DNA of 64,000 nucleotides from DATMER01 sp963741305 (GTDB lineage: Bacteria; Acidobacteriota; Thermoanaerobaculia; Multivoradales; UBA5704), in NCBI GenBank assembly GCA_963741305.1, contig CAVUHL010000003.1:4836001-4900000 (forward strand), in the 5' to 3' direction. Under the pieces are notes generated by a model. The model was given only the letters and a program-made list of their open reading frames with translations, was not told the origin of the DNA and did not search any database. The translations under genes and the position numbers were made by a program. This document shows positions 34,353 through 42,536 of the stretch, one piece after another. Each line of letters opens with the position of its first letter. Within the stretch, counting starts at the first letter, position 1.

Positions 34353-35509
34353 CTATGGAGCCTTCGCCAGAGCATCCCGGGCGGGGACGAGGACGTCCTT
34401 GATCCAGTCCCGTAATCGGGATCGGCGTCCACCTCCTCGGCGAGGAGGGAGCCCACGGGCTCTCCCCGCTTCTTCTTCCGGCGGAGGTCGGGGATGCGCT
34501 CCCGGGGGACGTTCAGCAAGTCTCCCAGCTTGCGCGCCGAGGGCTCGCGGTCGGCCCCCTCTTCCGCTTGCACGCGCCGGAACTGCCAGAGCCGGTAGAG
34601 GTAGCCCCGGGTGGTCTCGCTCACGTCCAGACGGGCTACGGATTCCAGCACGCAGGCGATCACCTTGCGCAGGAACTGCCGGTCTTCCACTCCAAGATCG
34701 GGCCGGGTCATGCGCACCTTCCGGATCTCGCCACCCTCTCCCTCCTCCAGGCCGGTCTCGCCCACTTCGTGCTCGAACGCCGAGGCCCAACGGGCACGGA
34801 CGTCGGCCTTCAGGGGATCGATCAGGTCCTTGAAGCGGAAGACTTCGGCCCCCTCGTCCCGCAGCTCGGGGAACAGCTCGCGCAGGCGGCGGACCACGCC
34901 GGCCTGGTGCCGGCCGCGGTCGGTGACGAGGCCCGGCATGAGACGGCCGTTCCAGCGCGCCGCCAATGCCCGCAGGTCGATCGCCGGGGGCGCTGGAGGC
35001 TCGGGTTTCGCCTCCGCTTTGAAGCCCAGGACAGTGCCGCTGCCGATGCGCTCGCCCCCTTGGAGGAGGTAGAGCTCCCCGGCCTCGACCGCCTCTTCCA
35101 CGGCCGAGCGCAGGACCACGTAGACCTGGGTCCCAAGGGGGTCGTGCTTCTCCTGCCGCTCCTGGACGAAGTTGCGCACGGCGCGCAGGACGAGGCCGTC
35201 GATATTCGCCTTGGCTTCCAGTTGGGCGCGGAGGCTGCGGAGCCGGTCCACGAAGACGAAGGTGTGGGCGTCCGCGCGCAACTCGTCCAGAGCGTCGCCG
35301 TCCCAGCTCCCACCGCCGAGGACTCCCAGGTAGGAGGGCGGGGTGTTCCAGAGGCCGCGGCGGCGCAGCTCGGTGCGCAGCGCGGCGTTCAGCTCCCGGC
35401 AGAGGGCGGCGTAGAGGGCGGGAGCCGGCTCCCCCTGCGATAGGGAGCGGACGTACTCCGTGAAGACCCCCACATGGGACGGCTCCTTCCGCCTGGATCT
35501 GAGCCACAT
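34353..35509 (-). CDS. Hypothetical protein with apparent 3' frameshift
   Basis: About 385 residues. Frame from ATG 35509 covers nearly the whole protein, ending GSLLAEEVDADPDY. At about 34411-34414 the frame appears to shift: the alternative frame continues RDWIKDVLVPARDALAKAP and stops at 34353, a sensible C-terminus, whereas the original frame runs into a Ser/Pro-rich tail to 34283. One missing C (TACCGGGAC read as TACGGGAC) would explain it. The protein is helical and charged; LWQFRRVQAEEGADREPSARKLG is split by a Pro and LLNVPRERIPDLRRK looks like a short HTH-type pair. No recognised domain. A start at 35551 (TTG) is also open. Confidence 0.65.
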
Positions 35510-35661
35510 GAGCTTGCTTATTTCATCACAAAAGTGCCGCCAATCCAGCAAGGCGGTCCGTTAGTCCCTTTCAGGAGGCGGAAGGGTCCGCCCCCAGCGC
35601 CGATCGGCAGAACCCGCAGACAGTGATTCGAAGAAGGCCTTCTGGCCTGAAAGGGAGAGCT

Positions 35662-36123
35662 ATGTCCATCGAGAAGAACACCCCGTCCGTCGCCTCGCTC
35701 CTCCATGCCGCCGTCCTCGCCGCGGTCCTGTGCGCCTCGCCGGCCGCGGCCCAGGATCCCGGGGGCTGCTCCGCCCCGGCCTCGCCCGGAACCGCGGTCC
35801 CCTTGTCTATCGATACCGCGGTCGTGAGCACGCAGGGGTCCGATGAATGGAACAGCGAGGTCATCCGGGTGACGGTTTACGAGCCGGGGCTCCTCGCTGT
35901 GTCCGCGGAGGGGCCGGAGGCCCAGGGCTCACTGTACGTGCCGAGCACTTCCGGCGGCACGCCCGACCTGCTGGGAGGGAGGGGGATCGGGACCGCCGGA
36001 GGGACTCTGGCGATGACGGTGGAGCCGGGCGAGTACTGCGTGCGTGTCACTTCTCCGGCGGGAGTGACCGGCTCCCTCCTCGTCAGGACCGAGTTGATCG
36101 GTCTCCTCACCGAACCCGAGTAG
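35662..36123 (+). CDS. Small secreted protein, pre-peptidase-like beta domain
   Basis: A 153-residue exported protein starting at ATG 35662 behind AAGGGAGAG. Signal peptide with cleavage near AAA-QD. The mature part is beta-rich: DEWNSEVIRVTVYEPGLL, then LAMTVEPGEYCVRV, the pattern of the carbohydrate-binding-like C-terminal pre-peptidase fold, with two Cys that may form a disulphide. Shares the DEWNSEVI string with the 48-residue peptide at 32.7 kb. Function unknown; outside the inner membrane. Confidence 0.7.
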   Translation: MSIEKNTPSVASLLHAAVLAAVLCASPAAAQDPGGCSAPASPGTAVPLSIDTAVVSTQGSDEWNSEVIRVTVYEPGLLAVSAEGPEAQGSLYVPSTSGGTPDLLGGRGIGTAGGTLAMTVEPGEYCVRVTSPAGVTGSLLVRTELIGLLTEPE

Positions 36124-36134
36124 ACACGTCCCGA

Positions 36135-36171
36135 GAAGGCGGCCGGGGAACGGACTTCCCCGGCCGCCTTC
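36135..36171. terminator. Perfect 16-bp hairpin after the secreted protein gene
   Basis: GAAGGCGGCCGGGGAA (36135-36150) pairs perfectly with 36156-36171 around a 5-nt loop, 11 nt after the stop codon. There is no T-tract. It likely ends or stabilises the transcript, and it borders repeat array 2. Confidence 0.6.
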
Positions 36172-36180
36172 CCCGATCCG

Positions 36181-36452
36181 AGGGCAGACGCTGCCCCTGC
36201 GAGGGCAATGATCGCCCCCGCGAGGGACTCCGTCGCCCCCAAAAGGGGATCAGCTTCCCTCCCCAGGGCAGCCATGACCCTGCGAGGGCAAATGCTGCCC
36301 TTTGCAGGGCAAGGATCGCCCCTATGAGGGGAGCAATTGCCTTCACGAGGGCGAGGCCGTCCCCGCTGAGGGCACCGACAGCCCTCATGGGGGCAGTAAT
36401 GTCCCTTGCGAGGGCTTCGACGGCCCTCCCGGGGGCCACCGCTGCCCCACGG
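36181..36452. repeat. Array 2: thirteen 21-bp hairpin units between convergent genes
   Basis: Thirteen consecutive units, twelve exactly 21 bp and one 20 bp. Each has the form AGGGC-N7-GCCCT plus a 4-5 nt linker, so each can fold into a 4-6 bp hairpin. Stem bases vary in compensated fashion: unit 4 has AGGGGA...TTCCCT, unit 10 AGGGC...GCCCT, unit 13 GGGGC...GCCCC. Loops and linkers are free to vary. The array lies between the stop codons of two convergent genes. The 20-bp unit breaks the frame. No CRISPR-like spacers. Confidence 0.93.
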
Positions 36453-36463
36453 CCGGGGAAGGC

Positions 36464-36856
36464 TCAATCTTCGCTGGGGGAGACGGACGGCGGGACCGTC
36501 ATCGGAGAGAGCCCGGCCCCTTCGGGCACGGACCGGGAGCGGCGGCGGATCGGCCGGATGCGGTAGCGGACCAGCCCCTCGTTCCGGTGCCCCAGGTGGG
36601 AACGGATCGCGGCCCTCACCCTCACCATCAGGTCGCGGCTCTGGCCCTTCGCGATCCGCAGCTCCTGGGTCACGGCCTGCCGCCGCGCTTCCAGCGAGGC
36701 CTGCTCGTGCGCCAGGGTCTTGGTGACCTTGATCATGGCGTCCAGCTCGTCCCTGAGCTCCTGCATGTAGGGCAGGGCGAGGATCTCCGGACGATCGATG
36801 GCCGCGTGAAGGGAATCCTGCTCCAGCAGCATGTCTGCAAGTGCCGTCTTCGGCAT
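36464..36856 (-). CDS. Hypothetical coiled-coil protein facing array 2
   Basis: A 130-residue protein starting at ATG 36856 behind AGGAGGAACGAGA. Residues 15-75 form a helical/coiled-coil region (MQELRDELDAMIKVTKTLAH ...), then AIRSHLGHRNEGLVRYRIRP and a strongly basic RPIRRRSR segment that could bind nucleic acid, followed by a Pro/Ser-rich tail. No recognised domain. Its stop codon lies 12 nt from array 2. I suspect an acidobacterial family from the motif order, but cannot confirm it here. Confidence 0.7.
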   Translation of the reverse strand: MPKTALADMLLEQDSLHAAIDRPEILALPYMQELRDELDAMIKVTKTLAHEQASLEARRQAVTQELRIAKGQSRDLMVRVRAAIRSHLGHRNEGLVRYRIRPIRRRSRSVPEGAGLSPMTVPPSVSPSED

Positions 36857-36969
36857 TCTCGTTCCTCCTGAATCTGGCGAGACTCTTTCGGCTATTATAC
36901 GCATACCGCATGAAAACGGCAGCCCCGATCTGGGTCGTCTGAGATATATTCCCCTTCGAGGAGGCCCGC

Positions 36970-38490
36970 ATGCTGCAGGCGCGCCGCGCCCTGATTTCCG
37001 TGTACGACAAAGGAGGCCTCGAAGGCCTCGCCCGCGGCCTTGCCCGGCTGGGCGTCGAGATCGTCTCCACCGGCGGCACGCTCAAGTTCCTTCAGGAGAA
37101 GGGCATCCCGGTCACTGGCGTGTCCGGTGTCACCGGCTTCCCGGAGATCCTCGACGGCCGGGTCAAGACGCTCCATCCCAAGATCCACGGCGGCATCCTG
37201 GCCGACCGGTCGGTGGACGGGCACCTCGACCAGCTCCGGGAGCATGGCATCGAGCGCATCGACCTCGTGGTGGTGAACCTCTACCCCTTCCGCGAGACCC
37301 TGGCTTCCGGCGCTTCCTTCGAGCAGACGATCGAGATGATCGACATCGGCGGCCCCGCCATGGTCCGCGCCGCGGCCAAGAACTTCGGTGGTGTGGGTGT
37401 GGTGGTCGATCCCGGGGATTACGCCGAGGTGCTCTCCGCTCTGGAGGCGGACGGCGGGGTCCTTCCCGAGGAGCTGCGGCGACGGCTCGCGGCCAAGGCG
37501 TTCGGGCATACGCAGAGCTATGACGCGGCTGTGGCTTCCTTTCTGGAGGGCGGAAACCGGCTCGCTCTGGGGCTGGAGCGCACGATGGAGCTGCGCTACG
37601 GGGAGAACCCCCACCAGGGCGGCGCGGTCTATGCCACGGCTGGAGGCCCCGGCGTGCTGGGCGGCTTCCGCCAGCTTCAGGGCAAGGAGCTGTCCTGGAA
37701 CAACCTCCTGGACGCGGATGCCGCCCGCAAGATCGTCGCCCTGTTTGCGGAGCCGGCGGTGGTCATCGTCAAGCACAACAACCCTTGCGGCGTCGCCCGG
37801 GGGGCGGATCTGGTGGAGGCCTACCAGCGCGCCCTCGCCACCGATCCGGACTCGGCGTTCGGCTCGATCGTGGCCCTGAACCGTCCGGCGGACGGCGCCT
37901 TGGCTGCAGCCATCGCCGACCTCTTCGTGGAGGTCCTGCTCGCTCCGGGCTTCGACGAGTCCGCCCGGGAGCGCTTCGGTGTCAAGAAGAACCTGCGCGT
38001 CCTCGAATGCCCGCTGTATCAGCCCTCGCGGGAGGACCTCGAGCTGCGGCCGATCGACGGCGGCTTCCTCGCCCAGCCTCCCGACGCGCTGCCCGACGAT
38101 CCTTCTGGCTGGACCTGCCGCACCCGGCGGCAGCCTACCCCGGAGGAGCGCCGGGCCCTCGACCTCGCCTGGAAGGTCTGCCGGTACGTGAAGTCGAACG
38201 CGATCGTGCTGGCCAACGGCGATCAGACGGTGGGCATCGGCGCCGGTCAGATGAGCCGGGTCGATTCCTGCCGTCTGGCAACCGAGAAGGCGAAGCTCCC
38301 CGTCCAGGGCACGGTGGCGGCTTCGGATGCCTTCTTCCCCTTCCGGGACGGCCTGGATGCCCTGGCCAAGGCGGGGATCACCGCGGTAATCCAGCCCGGC
38401 GGCAGCAAGCGGGACGAGGAAGTGATCGCCGCAGCGGACGAGCACGGGGTTGCGATGCTTTTTACGGGGGTTCGGCACTTCCGGCACTGA
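36970..38490 (+). CDS. purH: Bifunctional AICAR transformylase/IMP cyclohydrolase
   Basis: A 506-residue enzyme for the last two steps of IMP synthesis: formyl transfer from 10-formyl-THF to AICAR, then ring closure. The N-terminal IMP cyclohydrolase (MGS-like) domain has EIVSTGGTLKFL, TLHPKIHGGIL and NLYPF. The transformylase domain has RYGENPHQ, KHNNPCGVA with the catalytic Lys-His pair, DPDSAFGSIVALN and the C-terminal TVAASDAFFPFRDG and QPGGSKRDEE motifs. Length is normal for the family. GAGGAGG precedes ATG 36970. It stands alone rather than in a pur operon. Confidence 0.98.
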   Translation: MLQARRALISVYDKGGLEGLARGLARLGVEIVSTGGTLKFLQEKGIPVTGVSGVTGFPEILDGRVKTLHPKIHGGILADRSVDGHLDQLREHGIERIDLVVVNLYPFRETLASGASFEQTIEMIDIGGPAMVRAAAKNFGGVGVVVDPGDYAEVLSALEADGGVLPEELRRRLAAKAFGHTQSYDAAVASFLEGGNRLALGLERTMELRYGENPHQGGAVYATAGGPGVLGGFRQLQGKELSWNNLLDADAARKIVALFAEPAVVIVKHNNPCGVARGADLVEAYQRALATDPDSAFGSIVALNRPADGALAAAIADLFVEVLLAPGFDESARERFGVKKNLRVLECPLYQPSREDLELRPIDGGFLAQPPDALPDDPSGWTCRTRRQPTPEERRALDLAWKVCRYVKSNAIVLANGDQTVGIGAGQMSRVDSCRLATEKAKLPVQGTVAASDAFFPFRDGLDALAKAGITAVIQPGGSKRDEEVIAAADEHGVAMLFTGVRHFRH

Positions 38491-38494
38491 GGGG

Positions 38495-38656
38495 AGCCCT
38501 CACCCCCCGGCCCCCTCTCCCGGTCCCCCGAGCACACCCTCCCCGGGAGAGGGGGAGACTTGCTTCTGGTTAGCTGTTGTTTCGGGAGGGCGGTGGCGCC
38601 CCTCGCCCGGGGCGGGCGTGCTCGGGGGACCGGGAGAGGGGACGGGGGTGAGGGCT
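38495..38656. repeat. Inverted-repeat element A (MITE-like, same family as 62751-62994)
   Basis: Left arm 38495-38547 (starts AGCCCTCACCCCCCGGCCCC) and right arm 38606-38656 (ends GGGGGTGAGGGCT) are imperfect inverse complements of about 50 bp. The same arm sequence, including CTCTCCCGGTCCCCCGAGCA, occurs in the element at 62751-62994. No transposase in or near. It fills the gap between purH and the LolA-like gene. Confidence 0.85.
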
Positions 38657-38729
38657 CCGGGTTGGAAGCTTTCCCCCCCGGTCCCTGTTTTGCTAGTCCG
38701 TGGGAGGGCTGCACGTGGAGGAACCGACG

Positions 38730-39365
38730 ATGCGCAAGAGCATCTTGTTGATTTGTTTGAGCTTGGCCATGTTCGCCGGCATCGCTGGCAGTGCGCCGGC
38801 ACAGAACGATCCCTGGGCGGTGCTTTCGGGCGTCCGCCAGAGCCTGGTCGAGGCGGGGCCCACCGAGGCCGGCTTCACCCAGACCTACATCCCGGCCGGG
38901 TTCTCGTCCGGCGAGAAGGAGACCGGCCGCATGTTCCTGGCGCTGCCCGACTGCATGCGCTGGGATTACAAGGACCCGTACCCCAAGAGCTTCCTGCTCT
39001 GCGGCGGCGTCGCCCATTCCTGGAACACCGAGGACAAGACCGGCCGGCGCTACCGGATCGACCGGCGCAACGAGCCGGGCCTGGACCTCTTGCTGCTCGG
39101 ACTGGACGACCTCAAGACGCGCTACCGGGCGGCGGCAAAGGCCATCGAGGGCGGCCGCATCGAGGTCAACCTCATTCCCAAGGAGAAGCTGGCCGAGCTG
39201 ACTGACGCGGCGTTGACCGTCGATCCGGCCAAGCAGCGGCTGGTTGCCATCTCCTACCACGACCGGGAGGGGAACCTCACCCGGTTCGAGATCAAGGACT
39301 ATCGGGACCTCCCGCGGCGGGGGCAATTCTCACCCCCGCAGGGCATCCGCTGGGAAGAGCAGTAG
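38730..39365 (+). CDS. LolA-like outer-membrane lipoprotein carrier
   Basis: A 211-residue exported protein with signal peptide (cleavage near APA-QN). The fold markers are TEAGFTQTYIPAGF, KETGRMFLALPDCMRWDY (the LolA-like strand pair ending MRWDY), and a C-terminal RLVAISYHDREGNLTRFEIKDY segment. LolA carries lipoproteins across the periplasm; the family also includes relatives binding other lipids. GTGGAGG lies before ATG 38730. Possible co-transcription with yajQ, 21 nt downstream, although yajQ has its own -10-like box. Confidence 0.8.
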   Translation: MRKSILLICLSLAMFAGIAGSAPAQNDPWAVLSGVRQSLVEAGPTEAGFTQTYIPAGFSSGEKETGRMFLALPDCMRWDYKDPYPKSFLLCGGVAHSWNTEDKTGRRYRIDRRNEPGLDLLLLGLDDLKTRYRAAAKAIEGGRIEVNLIPKEKLAELTDAALTVDPAKQRLVAISYHDREGNLTRFEIKDYRDLPRRGQFSPPQGIRWEEQ

Positions 39366-39372
39366 ACGACGC

Positions 39373-39378
39373 TATAAT
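39373..39378 (+). promoter_or_regulatory. -10 box next to the yajQ start, leaderless candidate
   Basis: A perfect TATAAT with only 8 nt before the yajQ ATG at 39387. Transcription from it would start at or next to the ATG, and no ribosome-binding site is present in between. The -35 region is weak. Confidence 0.55.
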
Positions 39379-39386
39379 CACCCGCG

Positions 39387-39887
39387 ATGGCTACCAATGA
39401 GAACTCGTTCGACGTCGTCTCCAATGTGGACCTCCAGGAGGTCCGCAACGCCGTGAACCAGGCCGACAAGGAGATCGTGAACCGCTACGATCTCAAGAAG
39501 GCCGCGGTCTCCCTCGCCCTGGAAGGGGAGGAGATCGTCCTGGAGGCGGCGGACGAGTATTCGCTCAACCAGGCGCTGGAGGTGCTGAAGACCAAGCTGG
39601 TGCGCCGCGAGGTCCAGCTCAAGTCGCTGCGCTATGGCAAGGTCGAGCCGGCCAGCGGCGGCCGCGCGCGCCAAAAAATCACTTTGCAGCAAGGCATCCC
39701 CATCGAGACCGCCAAGAAGCTCGTGGCCGAGGTCAAGCAGCGCAAGCTCAAGGTCCAGGCGGCCATCCAGGGGGACACCGTCCGCGTTTCGGGCAAGAAC
39801 CGCGACGACCTCCAGACGGTCATCGCCGTCTTGAAGGCCCTGGACCTGGACGTCCCACTCACGTTCACGAACTACCGCTCGGTGTGA
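39387..39887 (+). CDS. yajQ: YajQ-family nucleotide-binding protein
   Basis: A 166-residue cytoplasmic protein, full length for the family. It opens NSFDVVSNVDLQEVRNAVNQ and has KEIVNRYDLKKA, the ALEVLKTKLVRREV region, and GIPIETAKKLVAEVKQRKLKVQAAIQ split in blocks, ending with the typical LDVPLTFTNYRS. YajQ homologues bind cyclic di-GMP or other nucleotides in some bacteria and influence gene expression. No ribosome-binding site; preceded by TATAAT at 8 nt. The stop overlaps the start of the next gene. Confidence 0.95.
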   Translation: MATNENSFDVVSNVDLQEVRNAVNQADKEIVNRYDLKKAAVSLALEGEEIVLEAADEYSLNQALEVLKTKLVRREVQLKSLRYGKVEPASGGRARQKITLQQGIPIETAKKLVAEVKQRKLKVQAAIQGDTVRVSGKNRDDLQTVIAVLKALDLDVPLTFTNYRSV

Positions 39888-40549
39888 GATTCCCCGTGAA
39901 AAGCATCACGCTCTTGCTGCTCCTGGCAGCCCTCCTTCCCGGACCGGCGTTCGCTGCCCGCTACGAGCAGGGCCAGCGCGTCCAGGTCACTGGCATCGTG
40001 ACTGGCCGCGACGGACGGCCGCTCCAAGGGATCCGCGTCGTCCTGGAGGCCTCGCGCAGCTATTTCAGCCTGCGCCAGCTCCGCAAGACCGCGGCCGACG
40101 ACGTCCGCCGGGTCAGCGCGCTCACCAGTGCCACCGGCGAGTACACCCTCGAATGGCCCTGGGATAGCTACTTCAACCATTTCGAGCTGGTCGCCGGCGT
40201 CCCGGTCCGCAAGGGCAAGCAGGACCGCACCGAGGAGCTGGCCCGGGAGGACGTGACGAAGCGGCTCCTGGCGGGCAGCCCCGTGGTCGTGTCCCCGGTC
40301 ATCGAGAACACGCAGTTCCTGGAATCGCTGAACCAGTTCCTCGCCATGGTGCGCAGCGCCGACGAGCAGAGGACGTACGAGGAGATGGGCAAGCCGGACC
40401 GGGTGAAGCGCCTGCAGTACCCCGATCACGTCGAGGACTCCTGGTGGTACTTCGAGAGCGGCCGCGTCTACCGCTTCCGGGACGGCCGGCTGGAGCAGGT
40501 CGTCCCTTTCACTCCCGTGCCCGCGCCCGCGGCGGTACCAGGTCCCTGA
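39884..40549 (+). CDS. Secreted hypothetical protein with a carboxypeptidase-regulatory-like domain
   Basis: A 221-residue exported protein starting at GTG 39884 inside the end of yajQ. Signal peptide with cleavage near AFA-AR. QVTGIVTGRDGRPLQGIRVVLEAS resembles the start of a carboxypeptidase regulatory-like/CNA-B beta domain, here in two short blocks; GEYTLEWPW is the matching strand. The C-terminal part (EEMGKPDRVKRLQYPD, SWWYFESGRVYRFRDGRL) resembles small outer-membrane-assembly or SmpA/OmlA-like folds. Two base pairs separate it from the polyprenyl synthase gene. Function unknown; periplasmic. Confidence 0.7.
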   Translation: MRFPVKSITLLLLLAALLPGPAFAARYEQGQRVQVTGIVTGRDGRPLQGIRVVLEASRSYFSLRQLRKTAADDVRRVSALTSATGEYTLEWPWDSYFNHFELVAGVPVRKGKQDRTEELAREDVTKRLLAGSPVVVSPVIENTQFLESLNQFLAMVRSADEQRTYEEMGKPDRVKRLQYPDHVEDSWWYFESGRVYRFRDGRLEQVVPFTPVPAPAAVPGP

Positions 40550-40550
40550 C

Positions 40551-41582
40551 GTGCAGAACCCTCCCCTCCTCGACGCGACCCCGGAAGAGGCCAGGGCGGC
40601 CAGGTCCGTCCTGGCCGGGCGGTTCGTCGACCTCGTCGCCGGCAAGCTGGTCGCGACCGAGGCCGTCTTCCGCCAGCACCTGGATTCGGACGTCCCGTTC
40701 ATCCACCACGCGGGCGAGTACATCACTCAGGGTGGCGGCAAGCGGGTGCGGCCGGCCCTGCTGCTGCTCACGGCGCGCCTCCTCGGCCACGACGGCGACG
40801 AAGAGGTCACGTACGGCGCGGTCATCGAGTTCATCCACACGGCCACGCTGATCCATGACGACATCATCGACCACGCCGGCCTGCGCCGCGGCCAGCCGAC
40901 CCTGAACAACCTGTGGGGCAACAACCTCACCGTGCTCCTGGGCGACTGGATCTATACCAAGGCCATGCAGATGGCCCTGAGCCACGGGCAGATCGAGGTC
41001 ATCCAGCGCCTCTGCGACGCCACCCTCAGGATGACCGAGGGGGAGCTGCTCGCGCTCCAGCGCCTGGGGGCGATCGATCTCACGGTGGACGAGTACTTCC
41101 AGATCATCGACCGCAAGACGGCTCACCTCTTCGCCGCGGCATGCTCGATCCCGGCCCTGATCCCGCCGCAGCGCCCCGAGGCCGGCCAGGTGCTCGACCG
41201 CTACGGCCGCAACCTCGGCATCTGTTTCCAGCTCGTGGACGACCTGCTGGATTTCACGGCGCGGGAGATCGAGCTCGGCAAGCCGGTGTTGTCGGACCTC
41301 AAGGAAGGCAAGCTCACGCTGCCGCTGATCCTCCTGCTGCCGCGGGTCGCGGCTGCGGAGCGCAAGCTGATCGAGATGGTGCTGGAGGACCGCAGCTTCG
41401 CCCGCGTCTCGCCGCAGGAGATCCTCGACCTCGTCCAGGCCCAGGGGACGCTGGAGGAGGTCACGGAGATGGCCGAGGGCTACGCTGCCGCGGCCAAGGA
41501 AGAGCTAGCGGTCTTTCCGCCCTCGGACGCCCGGGACGCTCTGGAGTTCGCGCCAGATTTCGTCCTGCACCGGCGTTCGTAG
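40551..41582 (+). CDS. Long-chain trans-polyprenyl diphosphate synthase
   Basis: A 343-residue all-alpha prenyltransferase (IspB/heptaprenyl-type). The first Asp-rich motif is LIHDDIIDHAGLRRG and the second QLVDDLLDF; GGKRVRPALLLL near the N-terminus binds isopentenyl diphosphate. It condenses IPP units onto an allylic primer to make the quinone side chain. Small residues upstream of the first motif suggest a long product but I cannot state chain length. GTG start at 40551. The last 78 nt, 41505-41582, recur downstream of the Fic module. Confidence 0.93.
   Translation: MQNPPLLDATPEEARAARSVLAGRFVDLVAGKLVATEAVFRQHLDSDVPFIHHAGEYITQGGGKRVRPALLLLTARLLGHDGDEEVTYGAVIEFIHTATLIHDDIIDHAGLRRGQPTLNNLWGNNLTVLLGDWIYTKAMQMALSHGQIEVIQRLCDATLRMTEGELLALQRLGAIDLTVDEYFQIIDRKTAHLFAAACSIPALIPPQRPEAGQVLDRYGRNLGICFQLVDDLLDFTAREIELGKPVLSDLKEGKLTLPLILLLPRVAAAERKLIEMVLEDRSFARVSPQEILDLVQAQGTLEEVTEMAEGYAAAAKEELAVFPPSDARDALEFAPDFVLHRRS
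41505..41582. repeat. 78-bp direct repeat, left copy (end of polyprenyl synthase gene)
   Basis: Identical to 42537-42614 except one base (T41547 versus C42579). The copy ends exactly at the TAG stop of the synthase gene and begins with CTA, the minus-strand TAG. It shows that the synthase and the gene now at 42537-43667 once overlapped tail to tail by 78 bp. Confidence 0.95.
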
Positions 41583-41585
41583 GTG

Positions 41586-41591
41586 TAAAAT
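41586..41591 (+). promoter_or_regulatory. -10-like box before the Fic antitoxin
   Basis: TGTAAAAT (extended -10 form) ends 7 nt before ATG 41599, inside the first bases of the inserted islet. A matching -35 would fall in the repeat and is weak. Confidence 0.45.
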
Positions 41592-41598
41592 CGAGCCT

Positions 41599-41922
41599 AT
41601 GAGCTACGCCGTCACCGTCCATCTCAGCAACGAGGCAACCCTGAGGGACCTTGAAAGCACCGCCGAGGCACTCGGGATTTCAGTGGATGAGTTCGCCGAG
41701 GCCGCTTTCCAGATCGCCGTCTTGAGCAACAACGTCAAGGGGCGTCTGGAGGGTCTGTCGGAGCGCTTAAAGGCGTATGGTCGTGCGGATCTTGAGCGGG
41801 ACATTCAGGAGTTTGCCCGTAGCGAGGTCGCCTTCAGAGATCCGCTCCAAGCCCGTCGCGTGGACATGCAGGACCCCTACGACATCGGAGCCCTGTTTGT
41901 CCGTTCCCTGGAACGAGGATGA
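41599..41922 (+). CDS. Antitoxin-like partner of Fic protein
   Basis: A 107-residue protein with helical segments (LRDLESTAEALGISVDEFAE) followed by charged helices. It overlaps the fic gene downstream by 26 nt, the usual order of antitoxin and Fic toxin. The (S/T)xxxE(G/N) inhibitory motif of classical class I Fic antitoxins is not obvious, so it may act by another contact. It sits inside the 954-bp islet flanked by 78-bp repeats and has a lower GC content than the flanks. Confidence 0.65.
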   Translation: MSYAVTVHLSNEATLRDLESTAEALGISVDEFAEAAFQIAVLSNNVKGRLEGLSERLKAYGRADLERDIQEFARSEVAFRDPLQARRVDMQDPYDIGALFVRSLERG

Positions 41923-42535
41923 TCCTCAGGATTCGGAGATTATCAGCCTCAATCTCGTCCGGGTCTTGAGCGGGCTCGACAGGGATGCCTCTGCGCGGAT
42001 TCCGCCCACCCTGGGCATGGCTCAGGAATGGCACCGCCAAACGTATCAGGGGGTGAGGCTGCCTGTCCCTTACTATGCGGGTGAAATTCGCGACAGCGAT
42101 TCCAACTTCCCCGAGCTGTATGGATACGAGGTGAAAGTCGGTCCAAACCCAGGTATCGCATCTCGCCTTGTGCCTGAGCAGCTCGCGCAGTTCGAAGCGA
42201 ACATGCTGCAAGTGGTAGCCGTGCTCGATGCCGCCATTCCTGTCGGCACGATTCCTTCCGATCCTCAGATCGAGTCGGTGGTGGTGCTTTGTGCGAATGC
42301 GCATGGAGAGTGGGTTCGTATCCATCCCTTCGCCAATGGCAACGGCAGGACGGCTCGCATCTGGGTGAACTGGTGCGCCCTCCGGTATGCCCTTCCCCCC
42401 TTCATCCGGATGAAACCCAGACCGGATGGAATTCTGTATTCCATCGCATCCATGAATTCCATGCTCGGCAACCATCAAATGATGGTCGCCGTCCTCGCCG
42501 ACATGCTCAGCCGTCGCCTCAGAGAGCTTGTCTGA
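41897..42535 (+). CDS. Fic-domain AMP-transferase
   Basis: A 212-residue protein with an intact Fic motif, RIHPFANGNGRTAR (HPFx[D/N]GNGR with Asn in place of Asp/Glu at position four), preceded by helices and followed by LPPFIRMKP. Fic enzymes transfer AMP, or sometimes UMP or phosphocholine, from a nucleotide to a hydroxyl of a target protein. The start is uncertain: a TTG at 41897, with GGAG 7 nt upstream, fits the overlap with the antitoxin; an in-frame GTG far upstream at 41777 would be buried in that gene. The stop ends 1 nt before the right 78-bp repeat. Confidence 0.85.
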   Translation: MSVPWNEDDPQDSEIISLNLVRVLSGLDRDASARIPPTLGMAQEWHRQTYQGVRLPVPYYAGEIRDSDSNFPELYGYEVKVGPNPGIASRLVPEQLAQFEANMLQVVAVLDAAIPVGTIPSDPQIESVVVLCANAHGEWVRIHPFANGNGRTARIWVNWCALRYALPPFIRMKPRPDGILYSIASMNSMLGNHQMMVAVLADMLSRRLRELV

Positions 42536-42536
42536 A

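Noticed and set aside
36181..36452. Possible CRISPR array
   Set aside because: Units are contiguous 21-bp repeats without 30-bp unique spacers, each unit is itself palindromic, and no cas genes are present.
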